From Cenococcum geophilum 1.58 (taxonomy: Eukaryota > Ascomycota > Dothideomycetes > Gloniales > Gloniaceae), in the NCBI GenBank assembly GCA_001692895.1, contig KV748206.1, positions 1,064,662 through 1,128,661 of the forward strand: a stretch of DNA of 64,000 bases, read 5' to 3'. Under the pieces are notes generated by a model. The model did not search any database, was not told the DNA's origin, and saw only the letters and a program-made list of their open reading frames with translations. The position numbers and the translations under genes were made by a program. Positions 11,126 to 21,963 of the stretch are shown here, piece by piece. Positions within the stretch are counted from its first letter, which is position 1; each line of letters starts with the position of its first letter.

Positions 11126-11690
11126 CCTAACTGTTTTATAATATATTCTAAAAGCATAAGACCTTTCCTGCTCTCCCTATAACAATAATATACTATAAGT
11201 ATTTAGCTTTACTAGCATAGCACATATATATAGCTAAAAAGTAGCTACTAAGAGTAGCAGATATAGGCCGAAAGAAAGGTAGATTAAGAGCTAGTATATA
11301 CAATAAAGAAGCCGTAGTTATCCTATAGGAGAGTATAGAAAGTCCTATACCTAATCTCCTACCAAAAACTCTACCGGCTTCTCTATACTAGAGTCCAGAG
11401 CATATATTATAAACTTTATATACTACTCCTTATTCTTAATCAAATTTAATATTACTTTTCCGTTACTATACTAGCTATAGCTATCCTCTGCAAGGCTATA
11501 GTACTACTTAAATTATACAAATAACTTATTAGATTTAAACCTTTCCGGCCTAGGCTTACTAGTTCCTATATTTAGGATAAAGTGGTATACTAGGGCGGAG
11601 GATATATATTCTGCTAAATCTAACGAACTTAGCTAGTTCCAAAAGTTAAATTAGCAAATATTGTAGTAGTAGTAGGGCCCTAGATTTTCT
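11126..11690. other. Unassigned RIP-like sequence
   Basis: One plus frame (about 11160-11370) stays readable as a basic segment interrupted only by TAG/TAA, but I recognise no family. No RNA gene or repeat is seen. Confidence 0.35.
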
Positions 11691-11832
11691 AGCTTACTCT
11701 AGGGCTCTCCCTTTAAGACGGACTTGGCGGACTAGTCTGGCCTACTCTAGAGCTCTCCATTTAGGACAGACTTGGTAGACTGGTTTGGCCTACTCTAGAG
11801 CTCTCCCTTTAAGATAGACTTAGTAGATTAGA
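11691..11832 (-). repeat. 48-bp tandem repeat, 3 copies
   Basis: Period exactly 48 bp (16 codons), starting AG/GG-C-T/C-TACTCTAG. On the minus strand it reads as repeats of a Ser-Leu-Pro-Ser-Leu-Ser segment followed by Glu-Ser-Ser-Arg-Val-Gly. Confidence 0.85.
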
Positions 11833-13140
11833 TAGTATAGCCCAGCTCACCAATAAATAGCCTAAGTTAATAATCGCGTTAGTTTCGTTGTCGCTAAGGC
11901 TTATAAGGAACCTCTCTCTTATATCATCGCTTAGATCCGCTATAAGGTCGTTAAGGTTATCTTTATACGGGTCCTTAATAATTTCTATAGTTAATTAATC
12001 CGGTATTGGGCCCGTAGCATGTTTAATAACTACGGGCTAAAGCCATAGCTAGATTCTAGATTGCCGTTTTCTAGACATCTAGTTCTAGCTGCCTAAGAGG
12101 TTAGCGTAGGCTTCTATAACGGGTTAGAGAATAATAATAGGTAGTAAAACACCGGATATACACTAACCGCTAATAACAGTGCTATAAAAGTTGTCCGTTC
12201 CCTTAGACCTAGTTCTATACTCCCTAATTACATAATATATTACTATTAAAACGAAAGTAATAGTGTTGCCGGTAAGCTTTTTAAATATATTATAAGAGTA
12301 GGGTAATTGGGCAAGGCCGTTTCTTCCTCTACCGTAAAATATACTAGCTATACTAGTAACTATTACGTTAGAACGGAAGCGGTTATTACTTGGCTATTAA
12401 CTCTTATTAGCATTTTACTAAATAGTACGGGTAAAATACCTTTATATAATCCAGCGTAATAAAATTGTAATTAGTTAGTAGTTCCACGATTAGTTTAGGC
12501 GCGTTGTTAAACCCTAGCCTATATACCTCCCTTATAACTATACAAGCCTTTATAATCGCGTAGTTCCTAAAGTTCCCTATTACGTTAAATAGCTGTATAT
12601 AATATTAAGATTGTTAGTAGATAATTTAATATAATATTTCTAGTATATAGATACCTTATAAGCGGACACCGGGTTAGGAATACGATTAGCTTTTTTTTAT
12701 ACTACTTTTGGCTGCTTTAAAATAGCTTCTAACTATGTCTTTTTTATTATATCCTTAATAAGGCCTAGAAAGCGGTCGAACTATAGGTTAATAAGATGCC
12801 CGTTATAAGTCCTAGAGTTAGTTATTAGCCTTATTAGTAAAATAGACCTATAAAGCGCAAATATAGGCTTATGTCTCTTAGGTAGGTTTTCTTTTATACG
12901 TCGCCGTTATAATATCTAGAGGTACTCTTCTCTTACCCGTATCGCGGCAGTTAGGTCAAAATTGTCTTTATAGTCCGACTTGTCCTTACTTTCCCTAGTA
13001 CTATCTAGGTCCCCTTTAAATCGAACACTAGATTGGTGTACTCTATATTAGAGGGAGGTTACTTATTTCATAGACGAAGCTATATTAGGGTTTAGGCGAA
13101 TATAGCTTACTAGGGAGAATGTAAAGCCAAATGTTGGTTG

Positions 13141-13260
13141 TTTACGCGATAAGGTTTAAATTAGGCACGCGGGAGAGTATTTTAAACTAGTACGCAATTG
13201 TTTACGCGGTAAGGTACGGATTGGGCATATAGGAGAGTATTTTAAACTAATACGCAATTG
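13141..13260 (-). repeat. 60-bp tandem duplication
   Basis: Two adjacent copies starting TTTACGCG(A/G)TAAGGT and ending TACGCAATTG. The period is exactly 60 bp, and the differences are mainly transitions. Confidence 0.9.
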
Positions 13261-13557
13261 TTAAAAGCCGGAGGTATATTACGAAGATACTGCTTTTTAT
13301 AGCGGTGGGCGGTTAGATAGTAAATAGAGTATTCTATTTACTAGGGCTTACTAAGTGCCAAATAGTAGAGGAGACTATTAAGTATTACAGTTAGACTCCG
13401 GTTATGTATAAAGGTATAACCTACCTTAACTAAAAGATTGGGACTTTATATCTTTAACTAAGCTAATTCTACTACCAGATTATTAACAGATTTAGTAGAT
13501 TTATTAATATTTAGTTGCTGTCGTTTTATAGAAGAAGCAGGTATAGACTCACAGTCA

Positions 13558-13863
13558 CTATCCTTATTATTAGAGATTACCCTTTTTAGCCAGAGGCGGC
13601 TATGTATATTCTATACATTATTAGCCAGCTTAATATATTATATACAACGTTAACAGGGTCTATTACATGCCTATTTCTCTTTATACCTAGATATAACTAA
13701 ACCAGAGTCGCTATTCTTATTATTAGATATTACCCTTTTAAGCTAGAGGCGGCCATATACATTTTATATATTGTCAGCCAGCTTAATATATTATATTCGA
13801 CGTTAATAGGGTCTATTACGTGCCTACTCCTCTTTACGCCTAAATATAACTAGACCAGAGTTA
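13558..13863 (-). repeat. 153-bp tandem duplication
   Basis: Two copies with period 153 bp (51 codons), e.g. TTATTATTAGAGATTACCCT at the start of the first and TTATTATTAGATATTACCCT in the second. The minus frame through both reads as a DSGLVI..RRKEK-type segment repeated. Confidence 0.85.
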
Positions 13864-13870
13864 TAATATT

Positions 13871-13950
13871 GCTCATTCTAGCTAGGTTCTACGTGCTCGT
13901 TCTAGCTAGGTTCTATATACTTATCCTAGCTGGGTTCCACATGCTTATTC
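13871..13950 (-). repeat. 24-bp tandem repeat
   Basis: About three and a half units of GCTCATTCTAGCTAGGTTCTACGT type. The minus strand reads as an eight-residue repeat (VEPSQNEH-like once TAG is read as Gln). Confidence 0.85.
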
Positions 13951-16539
13951 TTTGTTAGTATATTCTTCCTTCCGTTAGCTAGGATATGGGCAACTCTTAG
14001 TAGTAGGCTAGGTAGAGACGTAAGGTTAATTATACTAGTTATCCTCGTTTCCTTATCCTACGTTAACTTAAAGTAGGGTTCTTGCTACTAGTTTAAGTGT
14101 TTAATAACGCGTTTTTACGTTTACCTGCTATAGTAACACTCCTATATTTACCTAGTTAGCAAAAGGTATAGCTTATAGCTAGAATAGGTTACCTTATAGC
14201 TATTTCTGTAATGTCTAGGGCGTATATAGATTAATAACTTAAAAGAATATATACTGGTATGGTATATATTGGACTAATAGCAGTATTAGTAGGAGTATTA
14301 TTACTATAGTGCTTACAAATGACTTAAATAGGGGTATATTTATTGTGATTAGCTGCTAGTTCTAACTAGTTGCGGTTAAGCCGCAACTACGACCTATTAA
14401 CTCGCGTTAAGTTAGTAGTTAAGAAAACATTATTATATAGTTAAAGATTGTCTAATACTATTTGCTATTATACGCGAAACTGTTTTATTCTATTAGTATA
14501 TCCCTTAGTAGATACGGTATGCGTATATAAAAGGTTAAACGTTAATCCTGGCAATAAAAGCAGTAGGCTAGTAAGGCTTATATCTGAATTTAACAGGGAG
14601 GTACCTTATTAAATCACTTTACCCACCTAGGGCGCTGGCTTTTAGATCCTATACCTTATTTTAGTCCACCTATATTAGGTTTAACACCCATCTTATACTT
14701 AAAGCGAAGCTTATCTACCTTATCCGTGCAGCTCACTAGTGTAGATAATGCTAGGGTAGGCACAGGCGGCATACAGGATAGCAATTACACTTCTATATAG
14801 TTATATCGCTATATTCCACACCCTTATATAATACCTAGTATTTCTACCGCAAACATCCAATGTTATTCTTCCGCGTTGTTAACCCTACTAGCCTATAGTA
14901 AGCCTAACCTATCCCCTATATATATATCGCAATAGCAATTAAATTTAGTAGAATAGTAAGGAAAGCGCAAGTATAGATATAAGGATTGGGTGTTAGATAC
15001 TAAGAGTAAGCTAGGGACGGTATTAACATATATTACCCTAACAAGTTCACTAAAAAGAATGGGTATAAACCTTAGGCTTTATTATCTAATCCCCTTAGGC
15101 GTTTTAAGAATGCCGGATAAGTTATAAGAATATCTTAGGTTATATTATTCTAAGACTCCCTCGCCTAATAGTATACTAAGGGGCTCTATTAAGCCGTCTA
15201 CCTTTATATATAGTAATCTATTAAACTAGTAAGTATTCCGGATAAAGCAGTAGCTTTAAGGCGCATAATCTATACTATGGTTATAGTTACCTTTGCCTTT
15301 TCTATTACGGGTTAAGGCATAGAGTAAGGGCTCTTTTTCGACTAGGAAAGGTTTTTTAGGACAGCTATGGGTTAAGTATCGCCTTAGTATTAACCTATTT
15401 ACTAGTTCTACCTATTCTTATATATATAGAGTGCAAGTTATTTAGTAAAGGCAAGGGTGCGGAAATAGAGGGTAAGTAATTATATTATTCTTAGCTAGTA
15501 GCGCAGACTATAAATATAAGTTAGTAACGCTAGCTTAACTTTAAGCAGTAACCTACTTATTCTTCTTTATTTTATTATAAATAAAAACCTATCCATTTTT
15601 TATAGAAATATATCCTTAACCACACTGCGCTATTTCTCTTCGTTTATAAGCTAAATTCGTCCTCTAGCTATCTTATCGCTAATATAGTAGCAAAGCGTTT
15701 TGCTTTTAGGGTTAAAGTTAATATCCTAGCCTAGTATATCTATAAATATATTGAAGCTTAAATCATTAATATGTATATCTAGAGCGTTATTCTTACCAAT
15801 CGCTAGCTTTCGGGTTAGGATAATTATTAGCTCTTCGTCAGCTGCCCGCCGGATTAGTATTATTATTATTCTATATAACCTTAGTGTTCCCTCCTACCTT
15901 ATTACCTTTAGTATACCAGCCAATAAATAATACGCAATGGCGGAGTATAGGAGTACTAGGTTACCTATTATAATTTACCTAATAGGAGCCGTTTTATTTA
16001 TTTAACGCGTCACATTATAACTATAGCGCTAGGCAAGCTGTTTAACATATTTAGTATATAGGTTCTCAGGTAAACCTAGAAACACAAATAGAAATTCGTT
16101 AGAGATTTCGTTTAATATTTGCCGTATTTATACCTTACTTATAAGGGAGCGTAGTAGCTATCTAAGGAGCCCGCGCGTTGACATTTTAATTTTAATATTA
16201 TAGTAGATCGTATTATATTATTCATTCATAAGCCCTAGATCTTACTTAAGAGTGTCTTTAATATTATAGCTTAGGTCTATTGTTAGTGCTATAATTTTAG
16301 AAGCGTTAGGGAAGGTACAGTAAAAAAGACGTCTTAATTACGCGCCAAGACTAATATACAGAATTATATAGATAGGTATATTGTTTAGTTATTATATAAA
16401 ACAATTAGTTAAATGTCTTATAAGAAATAAATAAGCGTATTAGCGAACGCTTCTTCACCCACTACACCACCTAGACTTACGACCTCCTATCCCTTTTACG
16501 TCTCCATCTATAAGCTCAATTCAGCACCCAGATTCGTTA

Positions 16540-16705
16540 ATACTTTTTTTTAATATATTTTTTATATATTCATTATATTATACTACGTATAATAATACGC
16601 ATATAGCCTCTAGGCTATAGTGCTATAGTTCTATATATATAAATCCTTTCTAGGCAGCTTAATATATACTAGTAACTATATTTACTAATACTTTAAGACG
16701 CCCAG
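16540..16705 (-). mobile_element. 3' end of a non-LTR retroelement (copy of 46653-47075 family)
   Basis: A T-rich start (poly-A in the minus orientation) followed by about 150 bp that matches the reverse complement of about 46930-47060. Shared segments are the CCTCTAGGCTATAG word, ATCCTTTCTAGGCAGCTTAA and TACTAGTAACTAT. Homology stops near 16705, so either this copy has a different 5' part or the other copy is truncated. I could not find a target duplication here. Confidence 0.65.
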
Positions 16706-17990
16706 TTAGCCCATAACTAGTAGAGCCTAGTTAGCATAATTAGAGGTCCCAACCTCTACTAAAATACTTAATATCCCTAATAAGGGCCAGAATATCATCA
16801 GCGAAAACGGAGATATTCCACTACAAGTCAATAAGATCTTAGGTCTATATAGCTTAATAAAGGAGTATCTAAGCTCTTAATATAATCTTTTAAGAGAAGA
16901 TACGATTAAACTGTTAAGAGAGGTAGTAAGTCAAATTAGAGTAGACCCTTTTTAGTTTGCCGGAATCTAGATATAGTAATAAAGTTAGTATATATAAATA
17001 GGTAAGCATGCTATAATTCCAAAGCAGTTATCCCCTAACATCTATAAGGTCTATATTAGCTTAGTAATATTTTCACCTTAAGGGCTAGTAATCTGCATAG
17101 CGTTCTTACTTAGAAGAGTAGGGAAGATAATCCATTAGGATTAGTTAAAAAGACTAGTCGCCAGGTCTCTAGTTGCTTTAACTCCCAAGACTAACAATTT
17201 TCAAATAAAATATATACTTATAATAGTGGCGGCGAGACCATTAGCCGTATTAGAATAGAATCCCCTAGAGGTTAACTTATTCTTTAAGACCTAAAAATAT
17301 TAAGATTAACTTATCCGTATTATAGACGATAGTTAAGGAACAAACTAGATTTTATAAAGTTAGTTACTACACTATATTAGCATTATAAAAGCTAATAAGA
17401 GAGCTATAAGTGTGTAATGTTTTCTAAATAAGAAGATATCTAACCATTAATAGATTCCCGTTATTAGAATACCTTATTTAAGTTTAATAGAATATTAAAG
17501 CACTATAATACGTTATAAATAAGCCTTATACGGATCTTAGTTTAATTATAGCTATTAAAAATACTTCCTTATTTAAGAATATTTACATTCTTAAAGACTG
17601 GTTAGATATAACTACTATAGGGCTTAACAAATCTCAAGCTACTGTACTAAAACAAGTTCTTATAAAGCGTCTTATAATAATCCAAAGACCTCTAAGCACT
17701 AGAAAAACGTAGCTTTAAAGGCGTTACTTAACAATATAATAATAGGAGATCCCCCTATTATTATTACATATTATACAAACCATACGCTAAACTAGTTATT
17801 TAGGTATATTGCTTAAAGTAATATATACTTTATAAAATTTCCTAGTACTTCTAACCGTCTTAATACTATCGCTTATACGGATAGACGATATTACACTATA
17901 TTAGGCGCCAGGGCCATAGAAGTAGGAAGAAGAGGAAGCGTTAGGGCTCCCTCTTTTTATATCTTATATTTTATTTTTTCATATTATCTT
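16706..17990. other. Unassigned RIP-like sequence, possibly coding
   Basis: Both a plus and a minus frame remain readable for hundreds of bases when TAG/TAA are ignored, as expected of RIP in coding DNA, but I cannot choose between them or name a family. On the minus strand it lies directly 5' of the non-LTR 3' end at 16540-16705, so it could be the body of that element. A minus-frame FADD near 16810 resembles an RT motif but lacks supporting neighbours. Confidence 0.3.
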
Positions 17991-18350
17991 ATATTGTCCT
18001 ACCATTGTCCTGCTATTATATTATATTATCCCATATTGTCCTATATTGTCCTACTATTATATTATATTGTCCTGCCATTATATTATATTATCCTGCCATT
18101 ATATCATATTGTCCTACTATTGTATCACATTATCCTGCTATTATATTATATTATTCTACCATTATATTATATTGTCCTATTATTGCCCTACTATTATATT
18201 ATATTGTCCTAATATTATCCTACTATTGTCCTACTATTGTATTATATTGTCCTGTTATTATCCTACCATTATATTATATTATTCTATTATTATCCTACTA
18301 TTATATTATATTATCCTATTATTATCTTATATTGTCCTACTATTGTCTCA
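17991..18350. repeat. Low-complexity (ATTATATT)(GTCCTACT) minisatellite
   Basis: Irregular tandem units of the kind ATTATATTATATTGTCCTACT, pyrimidine-rich on the plus strand. Several overlapping Ile/Leu/Tyr-rich frames are open across it. These are repeat artefacts. Confidence 0.9.
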
Positions 18351-19430
18351 GTACTACTATATACTTTTTACCATTTACTAAGATTATGGTTGTGGGTATT
18401 TATCGGCCAGGATCTAAGCAGTAACTCTTGGCAGTAATTTTACTGCCTAAATCTCTTATAGATTAATCAATTAGCGTAGAGCCGTTGCATTATAGTAAAG
18501 CCATATCTAAGCAATCTATATCGTGATCCTTAGTATAGTATTACACGTAGAAATATTCAATTATTAGATTTAGGAAGGTGTTTATATTTTAATTAAATTC
18601 ATAAGACTATAACTAAGGGCCTTTATAGCGCAGTAGCATAGTAAGTTCTACAATTACTTTAGTTTAGGGTTGCTCAGTCACTACAGGAAAGTCATAATGC
18701 TTAGCGTGGTGTTAAACTTAAGGTGCCTCGCCACTGCAGTAGCAGAGATATAGTAGATTAACTACTTACTAAAATATAGCGCCCCCGTTGCTGTAGTAGC
18801 CACTATAGTAATAGAGATACCCTATATTTATAAATTTAGATTCTATATACGGTATAGCTTACAAATTTAACGCGCTTGCCGATCTAGAGGAGCTTTTAGA
18901 TTAGAAAGTTACTAGATTAACCAAACAATCACATTAGAATTAGATTTAAGCTTCAGCTTAGATATATTCTGCGGCCTTTAGATTTAATCTAAAGTCGCAA
19001 CCAAACGTTCCCTAAGATTTAATATAGGGATCTCTCCCTAAGGATCTGGTTTGATCGTAAGGTTTAGGAAGGGGTTATAATTTAGTTAAATTTATAAGAT
19101 TACATTCCAAAGTCCTTATAGCGTAGTAGTATAGTACATTCTACCTCTTGCTATGATTTAAAGCTAGCCCAACATAATTAAAACTTAACATAGAAGAGCC
19201 GATATGCTTAGTATATAGTGCTGAGATTTTGTTAAATATATAACTTTAGGCGTTACGGGACACGTATAAAAATACAAGCTTAATTTAGAGCCTTACTAAC
19301 GCCTAATTTAATAGAAAACGACCTTCTTTTTTAATATTTTTAATATTTTTAATACACAATAAGTAGGAATCGTACCTACTATACCTAGGAGTTAAATGCG
19401 TAACGTCCAATTACTTAATCTAGCTAGGAG
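18351..19430. other. Unassigned sequence with a diverged direct repeat
   Basis: No gene is recognised. Two segments about 490 bp apart (about 18566-18651 and 19059-19144) are similar over some 85 bp. They share TTTAGGAAGG, TTAATTAAATT/TTAGTTAAATT, ATAAGA and a final CCTTTATAGCGCAGTAGCATAG-type word with a tRNA A-box-like look. It is rich in simple TA words otherwise. Confidence 0.4.
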
Positions 19431-19667
19431 GCTTAGCGGCAATACAATAGGGCTTAATAACATAATAAGGCTTAACGGCGATATAATAAGACTTAGTAAT
19501 ATGATAAGACTTAATAATATAATAAGGCTCGGCGACGTAATAAGGCTCGGCGACGTAATAAGACTTAACGATATAATAAGGCTCAGCAACGTAATAAGGC
19601 TTAGCGGTAATATAATAAAACTTAATAATATAATAAGTCTTAGCGACGTAATAAGGCTTAGGGCCGG
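19431..19667. repeat. 18-bp minisatellite (ATAAGGCTCGGCGACGTA type)
   Basis: About 13 copies of an 18-bp unit with variants ATAAGACTTAACGATATA and ATAAGGCTTAGCGGTAAT. Because the period is 18, frames are open on both strands (Ile-Arg-Leu-Ser/Gly-Asp-Val on plus). I see no independent support for translation. Confidence 0.9.
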
Positions 19668-19689
19668 GCAATAAGGGGAAGATTTAAGG

Positions 19690-20870
19690 TTGCTTAGTTA
19701 CTAATGCCTAATAGCGAAATCCAACGGTATAGTACTGCTATTAAGGTGTTTTAATGCGGGTAGGTTATATAAAGGTTTTATCCGTAATATATTTAATATA
19801 TCCTAAAAGTCTGCCTTTTACTTATCTTTAAGGTTAAATTTCTAGCCTATAATGAATTAAATATTATAGTTGGTAAGAGCACAATAAATAACAGCATATT
19901 TTGCCCTATCGTTCTTAAAACCGTTAAATATAAAATAGTAGGTAGTCTATTAACTTATATCTATTAGTGCCGGCTAATAAAGTGCCTTTAAAACGTACTA
20001 ATATTAATAATAGCCCTTTTATTTTATAGTATAATAAGCTTAATAGTAATGGGGTTTCGGTTCTTATAATTAAGCACATTTGTCTAGCGGAGCTAGGTTT
20101 ACCAATTATTCCAGTTAGTATTATATTATAGGTTAATTTGATATCTTATACTAATAGAAAAAGGCAGGAGGTAGATTAAATGGAATAATTAGGGTACGCT
20201 TTTCTTCGCCGTTAGGGATTTCGTATAGACGTTACATAGCGTACGGGTAGGAGCTAGTGGTCGTTAAGACGTCGTGGGCAGTAGTAAAAGTTTCATACGG
20301 GATAGTAAGATCTCGAAAACCACTACTAACGGTTCCCCCTTATAGTAGATAACTATGTATATGCGCTATAACTATACAATTAGTAGACAAAAGCGGTAGT
20401 TATAAACGTTAGTTTGTCTATTCTAATGCCGTCTTATTTTTTATAACAATTTAAAATATAGAGGGAGCTTTAGTTACGGGATGATCCTCTTATATACTAA
20501 TTAGGCTTTTAGAATAATAAAGATGGCATATATATATAGTCTATTAGTAAAGAGGATACACCTTAATAGGAATTGTTAATGTATATTAGAAACGAGAATT
20601 AGTAGGGTTATAGGCTAGATTACTTAACAGGTATTAAGGTAGTTAGTAGCCGGAGTAATATTAATCCAGATAAAATTTAAATTTTTTAAGGTTTAGTTAG
20701 TTATAAGGTGGTTAACACTAAGATAATATATTATAAAATATTAAATAGTTGTATATTGTCTATATATATATATATTATACTAAGATATACTCTTATTATA
20801 GGGGATCGCTGCTCTAACTACACCAGCTACGCTATTTCTATTATATTATTATTAGCCTACTAAGTAGGTT
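19690..20870 (-). other. Possible C-terminal extension of the SNF2-type gene, or unassigned
   Basis: A minus frame with only TAG/TAA stops continues from the helicase C-terminal piece at 20871-21449 down to about 19.8 kb, but I see no known domain. At 20812-20845 the minus strand reads GCGTAGCTGGTGTAGTTAGAGC, which resembles the 5' half of a tRNA. No matching 3' half was found. Confidence 0.3.
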
Positions 20871-21449
20871 AGGCTTTAAACACTTTATAGAACTTATTAA
20901 TTATTATCCTTTTAGTTATTATACGCCTCGCTAATATAACTATATTAATTAGGTTCTACTTATCTATACTATACGTTATTAATATAGTAACTACTAGCGC
21001 TGGCTGTCTAGATCTAGCAGCTTGGCTAAATACTTATACCTCTATATCTACTATTATCGCCAGTTTAAGTAGATAGACTCTATACGTAAAGACTAAATTT
21101 AAACCCTCTTCTCTAACTCTTTGGTTAATAATAAGAAACTAAACTATATTATTTTAGTAAGGACCGCCTATTAGAATATAAAACGCTTTATAGATATCCT
21201 TCTAGTCTTTTAGGGATATCCTAGACTCTATCTAGTAAATAGTTAAATATTTAAACTGGCCGAGCCTTTTATAGAAATATTATATTATATTATTAGTAAC
21301 AGTTTACTACTAGTCTAATAGCTAACTTATAAGGCGTAATAGCGTATATACCGCTAGTTCGTAACTACTAAATAATAGTCTCTTATTAGGATTCCTTTTA
21401 AGTACTTTATTAACGTATTTTATAATTCTATTTAGTTTCCTAGAGTTAG
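20871..21449 (-). pseudogene. SNF2-family helicase relic, C-terminal helicase domain (3' part)
   Basis: This piece continues the minus-strand gene whose 5' part is at 27456-30300; the Copia element 21450-27450 separates them. The minus frame shows a FSSYELAVYTLL-like segment, then EEGLNLVFTYRVYLL (compare GGEGLNL..A.RV of motif V in SNF2 proteins) and QVFSQAARSRQ (compare Q..GRA.R..Q of motif VI). Stops are TAG/TAA only. The change of the motif VI Gly-Arg to Ser-Gln is consistent with mutation decay. SNF2 proteins are ATP-dependent chromatin or DNA translocases. The exact subfamily is not clear. Confidence 0.6.
21445..21449. repeat. Target-site duplication GTTAG (left)
   Basis: Identical to 27451-27455 on the far side of the Copia element. 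Confidence 0.9.
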
Positions 21450-21652
21450 TGTTGGACTCACAAGGGGATATCACGTAGCTACGGTTCGTAGATAGTATGA
21501 TGATTGTTCTTTTTCGTTCTTTATAGATAGGGGTAAGGGTCGAGGAACTTAAGGTTCCTCGCTACGGTAGTGCCGCGGCGACACATGACGGCAACTTGCC
21601 TTACGTGACGGCAATTTGCCTTACATGGCGGCAATTTACCCTATTCCCAACA
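21450..21652 (-). repeat. Copia 3' LTR
   Basis: 203 bp, with about three copies of a 20-bp sub-repeat containing the palindrome GGCAA(A/T)TTGCC at about 21586-21640. The partner is 27248-27450. Confidence 0.92.
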
Positions 21653-21811
21653 CTAGCAACTCTTCTTTTTTTTTTTTTATGGTTGCCATTTATATATATA
21701 TAAACAGACAGGATGTAACGATACTAGATAGTATACAACAAGACCAAACACTATACAACAATATAGCAGTTGGCGAAGACGGGTAGGCCGCCAAGGCGCT
21801 AGCAGTAAGCG

Positions 21812-21963
21812 AGCCAATAGCGATTTTCTATCCCGGGGATGGAAAATCCTAATTGGCTGGATTAAGTTAGGGTCTGTAAAATGTTATACTCCAAAAAGTC
21901 TTGGCAAGAGAATCTAACCAATTAGACAACTTTAACCGCCGGTCGAAGTTTCTAGACATCTTA
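21812..21963 (-). repeat. 3'-end module with a strong hairpin, shared with a Gypsy element
   Basis: Contains a near-perfect 47-nt inverted repeat (21812-21858; core GATTTTC-ATCCC / GGGAT-GAAAATC, extended by AGCCAAT / ATTGGCT) plus a second conserved block at 21896-21963 (around CTTGGCAAGA and GACAACTTTAACCG). Both blocks recur in the same order at 37530-37700 inside the minus-strand Gypsy. Here it lies between the end of pol and the 3' LTR. Confidence 0.75.

Larger units (their letters stand above)
11691..16184 (-). pseudogene. Unidentified long degenerate minus-strand coding region with codon-periodic repeats
   Basis: From an ATG at 16184 a minus frame can be followed for about 3 kb with only TAG/TAA interruptions. 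A second minus frame carries on from about 13.1 to 11.65 kb, so at least one frame change (indel or intron) lies near 13.1-13.2 kb. Four internal tandem repeats have periods divisible by three: 24 bp x about 3-4 (13871-13950, VEPSQNEH-type), 153 bp x 2 (13558-13863), 60 bp x 2 (13141-13260) and 48 bp x 3 (11691-11832, Ser/Pro/Arg-rich). Such in-phase expansion argues that this was protein-coding. The N-terminal part is rich in Leu/Arg/Ile. The middle is basic and acidic (about 12900-13050), followed by an Arg/Leu-rich segment. I recognise no family. It could be cargo or an accessory protein of the surrounding element, or one or two host genes. Confidence 0.5.

Noticed and set aside
16445..16515. 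Possible tRNA remnant (ACCCACTACACCACCTAG)
   Set aside because: Only a short D-arm-like word; no cloverleaf could be drawn.
16800..16825. Minus-frame FADD resembling a LINE reverse transcriptase active site
   Set aside because: No other RT motifs could be placed at the right distances, and the retroelement 3' end follows only about 100 bp later.
17994..18437. Four overlapping plus frames of Ile/Leu/Tyr-rich peptides
   Set aside because: Low-complexity array read in three phases; none is supported over the others.
19392..19674. Open frames on both strands of the 18-bp array
   Set aside because: Repeat artefact, as the period is divisible by three.
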